Below, in pieces: positions 1 to 7,950 of a stretch of DNA of 34,342 bases. Under the pieces are notes generated by a model. The model saw only the letters and a list, made by a program, of their open reading frames with translations. It did no database searches and had not been told where the DNA came from. The translations under genes were made by a program, and so were the position numbers. Position 1 is the stretch's first letter. Every line of letters begins with the position of its first letter. The DNA is from Deltaproteobacteria bacterium (lineage in GTDB: Bacteria; Desulfobacterota; Desulfobacteria; Desulfobacterales; Desulfosalsimonadaceae). The stretch lies in assembly GCA_013151835.1 (NCBI GenBank), contig JAADHK010000012.1:1-34342 (forward strand), given 5' to 3'.

Positions 1-1
1 T

Positions 2-535
2 TTTACCCGTGATATTACCGGGGGCGAGACAGACGGGATCGACAACGACAATGACGGAACAATAGACGAGGCGGACGAAGCCGCGTATTACGACGGGGAC
101 ATCAATAACGACGCCAATGAAGACATCCGTTACGCACTTACAAACGATGCAGACGGGGACGGGATAGCAGACGGCATGCCCTGCAACCTGGGCCGGGAAA
201 CCTGCAACAACAACCCGCCTGCCAAGCCGGCCTGCGGCGGCCTCCAGCCTCTTGCCTACAATATCGACGCCCTTAATTTCGTCTTCCTTGACCGCCAGGG
301 GACCGTTATAGGAACCCCAGTGCCCCCAAACCAGCTGGCCAATATCCGGGCCGTCCAGATCACGCTTGTGGCCCGTTCTGGGGAGCATTTGCGGGGCCTT
401 TTAACACCCTATACCGATACAACAAGCTACACCAACCAACAGGGAACCGTTATCCTGCCGGCGCAAAATGATGATTTCCGCAGGATAAGGGTTACAACCA
501 CCGTGACCTGCCGAAACCTGTCCACTGGAATGTAG
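2..535 (+). CDS. pilW: Type IV pilus minor pilin assembly protein PilW, C-terminal part (5' end outside window)
   Basis: The frame is open from the left edge, so the prepilin N-terminus lies outside the window and only about 177 residues are visible. It begins with an acidic stretch rich in Asp, Asn and Gly (about residues 4-55, with DGIDNDNDGTIDEADE), like the calcium-loop-type segment found in PilW proteins of Desulfobacterota. The C-terminal half (LNFVFLDRQGTVI, IRAVQITLVARSGE, RRIRVTTTVTCRNL) is the usual PilW beta-rich end. PilV, PilX and PilY1 genes follow in the order of a minor-pilin operon, and pilV starts 20 nt after the stop. Minor pilins of this class prime pilus assembly with PilY1. 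The assignment rests on context plus the C-terminal pattern, because the diagnostic N-terminus is not visible. Confidence 0.8.
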   Translation, partial: FTRDITGGETDGIDNDNDGTIDEADEAAYYDGDINNDANEDIRYALTNDADGDGIADGMPCNLGRETCNNNPPAKPACGGLQPLAYNIDALNFVFLDRQGTVIGTPVPPNQLANIRAVQITLVARSGEHLRGLLTPYTDTTSYTNQQGTVILPAQNDDFRRIRVTTTVTCRNLSTGM

Positions 536-555
536 GAAAGACTGGAGAAAAAGAT

Positions 556-1059
556 ATGAATTTACAATTTGTAAAACCAGGAAAAAGAGAAGCGGGCTTC
601 ACCCTGGTTGAGGTGATGATTGCAATGGCAATATTTGCCGTGGGTTTTCTTGCCGTGGCCGCCATGCAGATCAACGCGGTAAATAAGACCACGAATGCAA
701 GGAAGGTCACCAAGGCCATTGAGCTTGCCAGCCGGGAGGTCGAGCACATCAGGAATATCCCTTTTTATGACGAGGATGTGGATCTGGACGGAAACGGGAC
801 CGTGGAAAAATTCGATATCCTTCCCGATCTTGCCGTGGGCCAGCACACGATGAACGACGCTTGGACAGGACTGTATACCATACGCTGGACTGTGGTGGAC
901 GACTCGCCCATTGCGGCGATTCCAAATATCTATACCCCGCCGCCGCCCAACAACGTCACCATTTCGAAAACCATAACCATCACTGTGGCCCCTGATGCGG
1001 ACGCCGCAGATATCCTGGCGCGCATGGAGATGGTAAAGGTCTGGGAGCAGGACATATGA
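556..1059 (+). CDS. pilV: Type IV pilus modification/minor pilin PilV
   Basis: 167 residues with a short basic leader followed by the class III prepilin signal G-FTLVEVMIAMAIFAVGFLA (about residues 14-34). The Gly before Phe is the prepilin peptidase cleavage point, and the Glu five residues into the mature protein is present. The hydrophobic helix runs into an amphipathic stretch ending ELASREVEHIRNIP, typical of PilV. The rest is the beta-rich head. A GGAG element lies about 9 nt upstream of the ATG. The stop overlaps the next gene's possible ATG by 4 nt (ATGA), so translation with pilX is probably coupled. The protein is expected in the inner membrane and in the pilus priming complex. Confidence 0.9.
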   Translation: MNLQFVKPGKREAGFTLVEVMIAMAIFAVGFLAVAAMQINAVNKTTNARKVTKAIELASREVEHIRNIPFYDEDVDLDGNGTVEKFDILPDLAVGQHTMNDAWTGLYTIRWTVVDDSPIAAIPNIYTPPPPNNVTISKTITITVAPDADAADILARMEMVKVWEQDI

Positions 1060-1661
1060 AACACCGACATTTAAAATATCGGGAGGCGGATATGAATGCA
1101 TGCGATTCACAGGGGCAGGAGGAAAGTTCATCTCCGGTTTTGAGAAACGAAAAGGGTTCCGTGATCGTGATTGCGCTGATTATCCTTGCCATTATGACGA
1201 TCGCCGGGATTTCAGCCACCAATAATTCAGTCACGGAATCGTATATTATCCGCAACACGGCCTTATATCAGCAGAACCTCCAGCTTGCCGAACTGGCGGC
1301 ATCCGAAGGTTTGCGCTGGATATTAAACCAGACAAACGCCGGCCTCCTCGACCCCACCCGGCCCAACGACTGGCTCAATCCCGAGGACACCTGGGACGAT
1401 GATCCGGACGATGTTGTGCTGGACGGCACCAATTCCGCGATTCCCCTGGCCGTGACCAATGACGCCATCACCACCATAAACGACCGGGGGGAAAAAGCGC
1501 TGAACCCGCTGCGGTATTATTTTGTAGGCTGGAATGTTGTGCCCAACAATTCCATGAAGATCGGCCAGCCCATATGGCGACAGGGCAAGATCGTCGCGAT
1601 CTACAACTCTGCCAAATACGGCCAGTCCCGTATCGAGGTGGGTGTAAAAAAGAAGTTCTAG
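1056..1661 (+). CDS. pilX: Type IV pilus minor pilin PilX
   Basis: 201 residues if read from the ATG that overlaps the pilV stop. An in-frame ATG at 1092 has a better ribosome site (GGGAGG, about 5 nt upstream) and may be the real start, giving 189 residues. The segment EKGSVIVIALIILAIMTIAG is the PilX N-terminal helix: it lacks the strict prepilin FTLxE box but has the Glu-Lys-Gly-Ser lead-in typical of this family. It is followed by the conserved region around NSVTESYIIRN and the AxLAASEGLRW motif. Its place between pilV and pilY1 supports the name. It probably acts as a minor pilin in the PilVWX-PilY1 priming complex. Confidence 0.85.
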   Translation: MKHRHLKYREADMNACDSQGQEESSSPVLRNEKGSVIVIALIILAIMTIAGISATNNSVTESYIIRNTALYQQNLQLAELAASEGLRWILNQTNAGLLDPTRPNDWLNPEDTWDDDPDDVVLDGTNSAIPLAVTNDAITTINDRGEKALNPLRYYFVGWNVVPNNSMKIGQPIWRQGKIVAIYNSAKYGQSRIEVGVKKKF

Positions 1662-1824
1662 TTTAAAGTCGCCAGCATATCCTTTATTAACCCGGCAGGT
1701 TTTACGGATCAAGTACAGATCATTAAATATGGATCAACGTAATGCATGCAAATCACAAGCCCGCAAACCCGGGCGATTATAAAACCCCGACTTATAAAAC
1801 CCTTGGACAAGGGGGAGGTGCACA
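1662..1824 (+). other. Intergenic spacer between pilX and pilY1
   Basis: This gap of 163 nt holds no credible gene. I see no T-tract terminator, so pilY1 is probably read from the same transcript. The only clear signal is the GGGGGAGGTG ribosome site close to the pilY1 ATG. Confidence 0.5.
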
Positions 1825-2931
1825 ATGATAATCCAATCAGGGATAAACGAACCAGAACACAGCCGGAATCTCCGGCCGAAAAACCGGGCACTGGTCTATC
1901 TACTGGGCGTAATGGTTTGCCTAATGGCGTTGGGTCTGTGCTCTGCGAAAACAGCGTCTGCCACGCCCTCGTGTATCAGCGCGGATCTGGCCGACATTCC
2001 ATTGGATACACAGCAGCAGGCGGCCCCGGGGCTTGTCATGTTTTTAATAGACGATTCGGGTTCCATGGACTGGACCTATATGACCCCGCAGCAGGACGGT
2101 GTATTTAACGGCAAGCGCTATGTCTTTCCCAACCCAGGGGATAATGCTTATTCCGGCGGATATTATACCGGCGCCGACAAAATGCACTGGAAGGGCCAGT
2201 GGGCCGAGTACAACCATCTTTATTACAATCCCGTTTCCGAATATGTCCCCTGGCCCAGGTATGAGACCCTGTCGGGCACGGACGTGCCCACCTGGCCCGA
2301 GGCTCCCCAGGCCGATCCCGACACTCCCCGGTCTGATCCCATCAGCTCGAGCCCGACCTTTAACCTGAGCGATATTTTTTATACGCTTACCACCGTTACC
2401 GGCGGCGGCGGCGGCGGGGCACTGGATACGCTCATCCAGACCAGCGGCATCATCGTTGACAACGCCGATACCGTCAGCACCGGTGTCGCGGATATCATCG
2501 TCGATGACGGGGACCCGGGTTTCTGGATGGGAAATAAAAATGTAAATCAATATCATAACAATAACGGCGCGTTCGTACAGGGCGTGTCCGGCAATCATGA
2601 TTACTACTCCATATATCCCAAGAGCGGCAAGTCCAAGATAAAGGTAGACTATACCTTTAACATTCCCCAGGCCGGTCCCTACGAGGCATGGGTCAGCATC
2701 CCCAAGTACTCCAGCCGGACAAACAACGTAAAGTATATTGTCCGCCACCAGGGAATCGATACAAATGTCTGGAAGAGCCAGAATAACGGCGGGGGCCTGG
2801 CCCAGGAATGGGTATACCTGGGCCAGTACAATTTTGACGCGGGAAACAAACGGGGCCGGAAAGATTATGCTTCGTTATTCCGGGAAGAGTTCCAAAAGTT
2901 ACGGGGTGGACGCCGCAAAGCTGGTGTATAA
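1825..2931 (+). CDS. pilY1: PilY1-like pilus tip adhesin, N-terminal fragment (frameshifted gene, part 1 of 3)
   Basis: The ATG is preceded by a strong GGAGGT site. Residues about 20-47 form a signal peptide (hydrophobic run then ASATPS). The MIDAS motif DDSGSM near residue 75 marks a von Willebrand factor A-type domain, followed by the PilY1-typical YNHLYYNPVSEYVPWPRY. From about residue 225 a golvesin-C-like domain begins (IIVDDGDPGFWM) and runs toward YLGQYNFDAG. Past about base 2850 this frame becomes nonsense (NKRGRKDYASLFREE) and stops at 2931, while the proper continuation GAGKIMLRYSGKSS is in the +1 frame. Removing one A from the AAA at 2848-2850 would give DAGNNGAGKIM. The useful coding part is therefore about 1825-2850. 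PilY1 proteins sit at pilus tips and act in adhesion, surface sensing and control of retraction. Confidence 0.82.
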   Translation: MIIQSGINEPEHSRNLRPKNRALVYLLGVMVCLMALGLCSAKTASATPSCISADLADIPLDTQQQAAPGLVMFLIDDSGSMDWTYMTPQQDGVFNGKRYVFPNPGDNAYSGGYYTGADKMHWKGQWAEYNHLYYNPVSEYVPWPRYETLSGTDVPTWPEAPQADPDTPRSDPISSSPTFNLSDIFYTLTTVTGGGGGGALDTLIQTSGIIVDNADTVSTGVADIIVDDGDPGFWMGNKNVNQYHNNNGAFVQGVSGNHDYYSIYPKSGKSKIKVDYTFNIPQAGPYEAWVSIPKYSSRTNNVKYIVRHQGIDTNVWKSQNNGGGLAQEWVYLGQYNFDAGNKRGRKDYASLFREEFQKLRGGRRKAGV

Positions 2932-5170
2932 AGGAAGCTCGGGCGGCGGTCCCATCCCGGATGTGCAGTTTACGCCAAGTGACGCCTGCGTAAATCCGAT
3001 TTCCTGGGAGGGCTACTGCAATACAAGCGCTTATCCCAATGCTTCTTCCTGCGACGGCACGTCCTGCAACGGGGATGACAATTATCTCTATACCAATGAT
3101 GCGGGCGTGCTCTTTACCGCGACCTGGACCGCGAGAAACCTCGATCCGACCGTTCATTACGATGTCTATACCCGGTGGGTTAGTTCGAGCAACCGGTCCA
3201 GCTCGGTCAGGTATACCGTTGATCACGATTCAGGCCCGACCACCGTTTACGAGGACCAGAGATCAAACGGCCAGCAATGGATTCTCCTTACATCCGACGT
3301 TACCTTCGCAAGCGGGATCGGTGTGGTTACACTGAATCATACACCCTCCGCCGCAGGTTCCGACCGGGCCAGCGCCGATGCCGTTGCATTTCTGCCGCAC
3401 ATTAATGTCGGGCAGGTGGATATCGCCAACTCCCATTACTTTGTCCAGAACAGTTTCGGGACATTTCTCGTTAATATCGCAAACAATGATATTTTCTATT
3501 ACCAGTTCAATGACTCGGATGCCGATGATATCGTCGATGATAACGAGCTGTCCGACCTGACCCCGGCCCAGGCCGCGATGTTTGGTATAGTCACCGGCCG
3601 CACCTACGCTGCCGAGCGCCAGAACTTCGCCAACTGGTATTCGTTTTACCGCCGCCGGGAGTTTACGGCCAAAAGCGCCATAGCCCAGGTCATTGATACC
3701 ATGTCCGGTGTTTATATCGGTATTGTCACGATCCACGAGCGGATCAAACAGCGGGGCCTGCCGGTAAACGTGGAGATCGACGGGACAAATTACGACGATG
3801 CCAACTCCCTGTTAAACACCCTTTACGGCATGTATTCATCGGGCGGCACCCCCCTTCGCCTCGGGGTGAAGAATATTGGCGAGTATTATAAGGGCAACTA
3901 CATCAAACCTTCATCTTTACCCCTGGGCACCAGCAACTCAAGCTATCCGTTTTTCACGGCCGACCGGGGCGGCACCTGCCAGCAGGCATTTATGATCGCC
4001 ATGACCGACGGGTATTACAATGGATCAAGCCCGAGCGTGGGAAATGCCGACACTGATAACAACACGGACTTTGACGGCGGCAAGTTCGCCGACAAAGATG
4101 CCAATATCGCCAATACCCTGGCGGACACGACCATGAAGTATTACGAGGCGGATTTAAATACCAGCCTCGACAACAACGTGCCCATAAACGCACGGGATAC
4201 GGCCACCTTCCAGCATATGGTGAGCTATACCCTGTCCTTTGGTCTTAAAGGGACCATTGATCCGGCTTTATGGCTTGACTGCCCTCTGGGCAATTGCCCT
4301 GCCTGGCCGGACCCGGACCCAAATTCATCTTCCGCCATACCCGAAAAGATCGACGATATGTACCACGCGGCAATAAACGGCCGCGGGAAATACATCAGCG
4401 CGGGCAATCCCGAGCAATTGATCCAGGCGCTCATGGACCTGAAATCGGACATTGAAAGCCGGATCGGGGCCGCCGCAGCCCTGGCCACCAACTCCATACA
4501 GCGGCAGGTGGGGACCCGGATTTTCCAGGGGATTTACCACACCGACAACTGGTATGGCGACGTGTTGTCAAAGAGGATCGAGGCGGTATCCGGAGACGTT
4601 GGCGATGCCATCTGGTCGGCCCGCCAGAAGCTTGATTCCGTGACCTGGGACAATCGCAAGATTTTTACCACGGACGGGTATTCGGGTATCGCCTTCCAGT
4701 ACCAGAACCTGACCATTGCCCAGAAGGCGGCCCTTGATCCGGATACCCAGAGAGCTGCGGCCATGCTCCGGTATCTTCGGGGAGAAACCACAAATGATAC
4801 AAATCATGGGGGAACGTTTAGGGCCACGAACGGCAAGCTTGGGGATATCGTCCATTCCGCGCCCCTCTTTTATGACGATGTGATCTATATCGGGGCCAAC
4901 GACGGCATGCTCCACGCATTTGACGCGGAAAACGGGACGGAACTCTTTTCCTATGTGCCGAACCTGATATTCTCCGACCTGAAATACCTGGCCGATCCCG
5001 GCTACAGCCACCGGTTCTATGTGGACTCCACCCCCTATGTCCAGAATATCGGCACGGTAGAGGCCCCCGAAGTCCTGCTGATTGAGGGCCTGCGAAAAGG
5101 GGGTAAGGGATATTTCTGCCTGGACGTGACCACCCCGCATCCCGAAAGCGAGATAACGGCCGATGTTTAA
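2852..5170 (+). CDS. pilY1: PilY1-like adhesin, middle fragment (frameshifted gene, part 2 of 3)
   Basis: Continuation of the gene in the +1 frame. It starts by completing golvesin-like domain 1 (GKIMLRYSGKSS ... VDAAKLVYKG). A second golvesin-like domain follows at about 3085-3400 (YLYTNDAG ... SSVRYTVDHDSG ... ASADAVAFLP). The rest of the VWA-like region then comes (FANWYSFYRRREFTAKSAIAQVID, IAMTDGYYNG), and the C-terminal PilY1 beta-propeller opens (SAPLFYDDVIYIGANDGMLHAFDAENG, LRKGGKGYFCLDVT). The frame ends at TAA 5168-5170 in mid-propeller. Reading frames upstream of base 2850 are not homologous, and no start codon with a good ribosome site is evident, so this part probably depends on the frameshift being an artefact or being bypassed. 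Confidence 0.8.
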   Translation, partial: GAGKIMLRYSGKSSKSYGVDAAKLVYKGSSGGGPIPDVQFTPSDACVNPISWEGYCNTSAYPNASSCDGTSCNGDDNYLYTNDAGVLFTATWTARNLDPTVHYDVYTRWVSSSNRSSSVRYTVDHDSGPTTVYEDQRSNGQQWILLTSDVTFASGIGVVTLNHTPSAAGSDRASADAVAFLPHINVGQVDIANSHYFVQNSFGTFLVNIANNDIFYYQFNDSDADDIVDDNELSDLTPAQAAMFGIVTGRTYAAERQNFANWYSFYRRREFTAKSAIAQVIDTMSGVYIGIVTIHERIKQRGLPVNVEIDGTNYDDANSLLNTLYGMYSSGGTPLRLGVKNIGEYYKGNYIKPSSLPLGTSNSSYPFFTADRGGTCQQAFMIAMTDGYYNGSSPSVGNADTDNNTDFDGGKFADKDANIANTLADTTMKYYEADLNTSLDNNVPINARDTATFQHMVSYTLSFGLKGTIDPALWLDCPLGNCPAWPDPDPNSSSAIPEKIDDMYHAAINGRGKYISAGNPEQLIQALMDLKSDIESRIGAAAALATNSIQRQVGTRIFQGIYHTDNWYGDVLSKRIEAVSGDVGDAIWSARQKLDSVTWDNRKIFTTDGYSGIAFQYQNLTIAQKAALDPDTQRAAAMLRYLRGETTNDTNHGGTFRATNGKLGDIVHSAPLFYDDVIYIGANDGMLHAFDAENGTELFSYVPNLIFSDLKYLADPGYSHRFYVDSTPYVQNIGTVEAPEVLLIEGLRKGGKGYFCLDVTTPHPESEITADV

Positions 5171-6359
5171 GTGGGAATACCCGGGCAGCGGCATTATAGA
5201 CGATGATATGGGCTACTCATACAGCAGGGCCTATATCGTCAACACCAAGGCCGCCGGGTGGGTGGTCATCTTCGGGAACGGGTATGACAGTGTAAACGGA
5301 GAGGCGGTTCTTTACGTGCTTGATCCGACTTATGGATACCCGGTAGCCACCATCCACACCGGGGTCTTCGGTTGCAACGGGCTTTCCACACCCGCCGTGA
5401 TCGATGTAGACATCAATGGCCAGATCGACCTGGTTTATGCCGGGGACCTGAAGGGCAATATGTGGAAATTCGACTTCTCCGGCCCCAGTGTTTCCGACTG
5501 GAAGGTCGCCTATGATGATAATAGTGTGCCGATGCCTCTTTTTACCGCGAAAAATGCCAACGGCGATATTCAGCCCATCACCTCGTCGCCGGATGTCATG
5601 AAACATTGCGAGCAGGGACTGGGGGGCTATATCGTCGTATTCGGCACAGGCGAATACCTGGGCACGCCTGATTTTGCCGACACCACCGTCCAGAGCCTGT
5701 ACGGTATCTGGGACTGGGGGGAGCCCTGGGTCAACCTGAATAATGATCAGGATGAGGATAACGACAAGTATTATGGCTATTTCAAAATAGACCGAACCCT
5801 GTCGAACCTGGACGGAAACACCAACATGACCAGCGCCGTACAGGCGCTGACGCTCCTTGAGCAGACCATTGAATACAGCACCGCAGATTACCTGGTGGTA
5901 TCCAACAACACCATTGACTATTACAACCCTACAACCGACTCGGGCACCAATGTGGGATGGTACCTGGATCTCACGGGTTTTCGCGAGCGCATCATTCGTG
6001 ATCCGATCATCAGGAACGGGGTGGCCCTGTTCGTCTCGTCGATTCCGTCGAGTTCACCGTGCTCCGCAGGCGGTCAATCCGTGATCTACCAGATCAACGC
6101 ATGCAGCGGAAGCCGGACAGACACCTCCCAGTTTGACGTAGACCTCGACGGCAAGTACGACAGTTCCGATATGATCACGCTCCCCAACGGGGATAAGGCC
6201 GCGCCTTCGGGCCAGAAGATAAACAAGATGCTCTATGATCCGATTATCATAAAGGACAGGATGTATATCAACGACGCCACCGGCAGTATCAACAATATGC
6301 CGATTCCAAAGATCCTTGCCGGGCAGTTCTTCTGGCGGGAGATTGAAAACAACTGGTAG
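5163..6359 (+). CDS. pilY1: PilY1-like adhesin, C-terminal propeller fragment (frameshifted gene, part 3 of 3)
   Basis: 398 residues that continue the PilY1 C-terminal beta-propeller directly (MFKWEYPG, ARAYIVNTK-type strand, VVIFGNGYDS). At about residues 75-95 the loop DVDINGQIDLVYAGDLKGNMWKFD matches the PilY1 calcium-binding loop (acidic residues at alternate positions, then YAGD and the WKFD strand). It ends naturally at ILAGQFFWREIENNW. The ATG at 5163 overlaps the TAA of the previous frame by 8 nt, so re-initiation is conceivable, but no clear ribosome site is seen. The simplest view is a second indel near 5157-5168, for example a lost AT in GATATG, restoring a TADMFKWEYP-like sequence. 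Confidence 0.82.
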   Translation: MFKWEYPGSGIIDDDMGYSYSRAYIVNTKAAGWVVIFGNGYDSVNGEAVLYVLDPTYGYPVATIHTGVFGCNGLSTPAVIDVDINGQIDLVYAGDLKGNMWKFDFSGPSVSDWKVAYDDNSVPMPLFTAKNANGDIQPITSSPDVMKHCEQGLGGYIVVFGTGEYLGTPDFADTTVQSLYGIWDWGEPWVNLNNDQDEDNDKYYGYFKIDRTLSNLDGNTNMTSAVQALTLLEQTIEYSTADYLVVSNNTIDYYNPTTDSGTNVGWYLDLTGFRERIIRDPIIRNGVALFVSSIPSSSPCSAGGQSVIYQINACSGSRTDTSQFDVDLDGKYDSSDMITLPNGDKAAPSGQKINKMLYDPIIIKDRMYINDATGSINNMPIPKILAGQFFWREIENNW

Positions 6360-6406
6360 GCAGGATGAGTGAATATGATCAGAAATTGCGTAAAAGGAGG
6401 ATTCTC

Positions 6407-6796
6407 ATGATAAATTCAAAAACATATCGGTTGCGTCGGCGCCTTGTCGCCGGTCTTGTCACCGGCCTGCTGCTGTTTGCGATTCCCGTGCTCGCCGCAG
6501 AAGGAACTTCTTCATCAGGCGGGATTGCTATTCGTTCCCTGCAAAAGGCCGCATCCGTTAATACGGCGGGTATAGACTCGGCCGTCCAAAAAGCATTTGA
6601 CGGCCAGGGGACCATAGACAGGATAGATGAAAACGCCGTGGTGATAGATGATATCGGCTTAAAACTTTTATCCCCGGGTGTCGGGCAGGCCTTTCACAAG
6701 GGCCGGTACGTGGGCTATAAGACTGATGCCTCCGGCGTTGTCATTGAAATACAACCCCTGACCCGGCCGGCCGCAGCACGGCCCCAATTTCAATAA
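6407..6796 (+). CDS. Small exported protein of unknown function in the pilus operon
   Basis: 129 residues from the ATG at 6407, chosen because AAGGAGG lies 7 nt upstream; an earlier in-frame ATG at 6365 has no such site. A basic N-terminus and hydrophobic run (RRLVAGLVTGLLLFAIPVLAAE) make a signal peptide ending near residue 31. The mature part has a region GTIDRIDENAVVIDDIGLKL and a later KGRYVGYKTDASGVVIEIQPL that look like a small beta-barrel/OB-type fold, but I do not recognise a named family. It lies 47 nt after the pilY1 end and 20 nt before the DUF4124 gene, so it is probably in the pilus operon and acts in the periplasm. Confidence 0.75.
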   Translation: MINSKTYRLRRRLVAGLVTGLLLFAIPVLAAEGTSSSGGIAIRSLQKAASVNTAGIDSAVQKAFDGQGTIDRIDENAVVIDDIGLKLLSPGVGQAFHKGRYVGYKTDASGVVIEIQPLTRPAAARPQFQ

Positions 6797-6816
6797 ACGG
6801 CAAGGGAGGTCTTTTA

Positions 6817-7392
6817 ATGCTGAAAAGAATCCTGTGTTTGTTTTTTTTGCTGATTTTCGCGGCCGTTATACCGGCAAGTGCGAAATATTACCAGTACACC
6901 GGTCCGGACGGAGCCGTTCATTTCACGGATAATATCGCCGAGGTTCCGGAAGATCAACGGCCGGGGGTAAAGAGTTATCGCGAGATCGAGCCCGATCAGG
7001 CAGTCCCGCAGGAGGCCGCCGCGACAGGTGAAGGCGATTCCGCGTCCGGTGAACCCGCTTCTGGCTCCGGGGGAACCCGGCCGGCTACCGCTGCCCCGTC
7101 ATCCAATACCTGGGACGGCAAGCTCAAGATCAGGGCAGCCGACCTGGACCGGGAAAAGGCCGAACTCGACAGAAAGTTCGGCGCTCTGGAAGCCGAGCGG
7201 AGCAGCCTGGGTGAGCCTCCCCTGAGCGATGCCTCCATGAAGGACGTGCAGGCCTATGAAGACAAGGTGAATACTTTAAATGAAAAGATCAAGGCCTATG
7301 ACCGGGAAAACAAGGCGTTTAAAGAAAAGGTGGCAGCCTTTAACGAAAAGCTGGAAAATCCCAGGGGAGCGGCGAAAAAACCCGGCCAGTGA
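6817..7392 (+). CDS. DUF4124 domain-containing exported protein
   Basis: 191 residues, with GGGAGG upstream of the ATG. A signal peptide (LKRILCLFFLLIFAAVIPASA) is followed at once by the DUF4124 signature YYQYTGPDGAVHFTDNIAEVP, in which a K/R-Y-x-D-x-x-G-x-V/I-x-F-T/S-D pattern is visible. Residues about 60-100 are a low-complexity Gly/Ser/Ala/Pro linker. The last 90 residues are a charged helix, probably a coiled coil, with repeated KAYDRENKAFKEK-type heptads. DUF4124 proteins are periplasmic or envelope proteins of unknown biochemical role that often lie beside pilus genes. It is the last gene of the pilus block before a strong terminator hairpin. Confidence 0.82.
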   Translation: MLKRILCLFFLLIFAAVIPASAKYYQYTGPDGAVHFTDNIAEVPEDQRPGVKSYREIEPDQAVPQEAAATGEGDSASGEPASGSGGTRPATAAPSSNTWDGKLKIRAADLDREKAELDRKFGALEAERSSLGEPPLSDASMKDVQAYEDKVNTLNEKIKAYDRENKAFKEKVAAFNEKLENPRGAAKKPGQ

Positions 7393-7507
7393 TGGCTCGG
7401 CCCCGGCATTATGAAAATGACCGGGCTTTTGTTAGCATCGTTCGGGCCAATCGAAACTTTGGTGTGCATGCGCTCCTTGGCTTGTTCCCACAGACCTGCG
7501 GATAGTT

Positions 7508-7801
7508 ATGCGAAAACGTCTGCCTGCCACCAGCCGGGCCGGACCTTTGGCCCGGCTGGTGGTTCTTTTTTTCCTTGCCCTCGTGCTTTTCCTTCCTGCA
7601 TCTTCCTTTGCAGCCCCCACTTTAGACGGCGTCATTGATTCGGATTATTTCAAGTACGGCATTGCCGGCAACTATTACGGGTTTACACCCGGGGCGTCCG
7701 CCAGGCTATATGTGATCGACAAAACTACCGTTGATCCGGATTATGTGTGGCTGGCCTGTATTGGATTTTCAACTTGCAGGTTTGAATTACTCCGGTTATA
7801 A
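7508..7801 (+). pseudogene. Truncated start of an exported surface protein
   Basis: 97 codons that begin with a plausible signal peptide (basic start, LVVLFFLALVLFLPASSFA) and continue with a sensible mature N-terminus (PTLDGVIDSDYFKYGIAGNYYGFTPGASARLYVID, quoted here only as far as its key pattern LDGVIDSDY ... ARLYVID ... VDPDYVWLA). After about residue 80 the sequence loses pattern and stops at 7801. A terminator hairpin covers codons 7-22 and a promoter-like sequence covers its last codons. No good ribosome site precedes the ATG. It looks like the remnant 5' end of a large surface protein similar in style to its downstream neighbour, cut short by a deletion. An alternative is a short secreted protein of unknown role. 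Confidence 0.5.
7527..7572 (+). terminator. Rho-independent terminator hairpin with T7 tract
   Basis: A perfect 14-bp GC-rich inverted repeat (CCACCAGCCGGGCC at 7527-7540 and its complement at 7549-7562) with an 8-nt loop is followed by TTCTTTTTTT at 7563-7572. This is a textbook intrinsic terminator for the upstream pilus operon. It lies inside the start of the small reading frame at 7508-7801, where it encodes part of an apparent signal peptide, so either that frame is not expressed from upstream or the hairpin works as an attenuator. Confidence 0.75.
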
Positions 7802-7802
7802 T
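7774..7802 (+). promoter_or_regulatory. Candidate sigma-70-type promoter for the large surface peptidase gene
   Basis: A perfect -10 box TATAAT at 7797-7802 has a weak -35 (TTGCAG, 7774-7779) 17 nt away. It lies downstream of the terminator and about 150 nt before the ATG at 7951. Located by eye only. Confidence 0.4.
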
Positions 7803-7805
7803 CAT

Positions 7806-7870
7806 AACCAAGCGTCGAATTCGGGTTAGCGCAAGCGTAAAGCGTAATTCGGCGATTTCGCCTATACCGC
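7806..7870. repeat. Degenerate REP-like palindrome
   Basis: The stretch around CGAATTCGGGTTAGCGCA ... GCGTAATTCG is an imperfect inverted repeat. It resembles, with several changes, the GTCGGATTAGCGCAGCGTAATCCGAC units at 27822-27970. It sits in the gap between the truncated frame and the next gene. The relation is by eye and loose. Confidence 0.35.
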
Positions 7871-7950
7871 AGCAGTGTTTGGATTATCTGTTTTTATTCC
7901 CTGTGAGGGCGCAATCCGTCCCCGGACTGATTTACCAAGGAGATTTTTCC

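Noticed and set aside
562-1131. Minus-strand open frame opposite pilV
   Set aside because: pilV has a complete prepilin signal on the plus strand; the antisense frame shows no motif.
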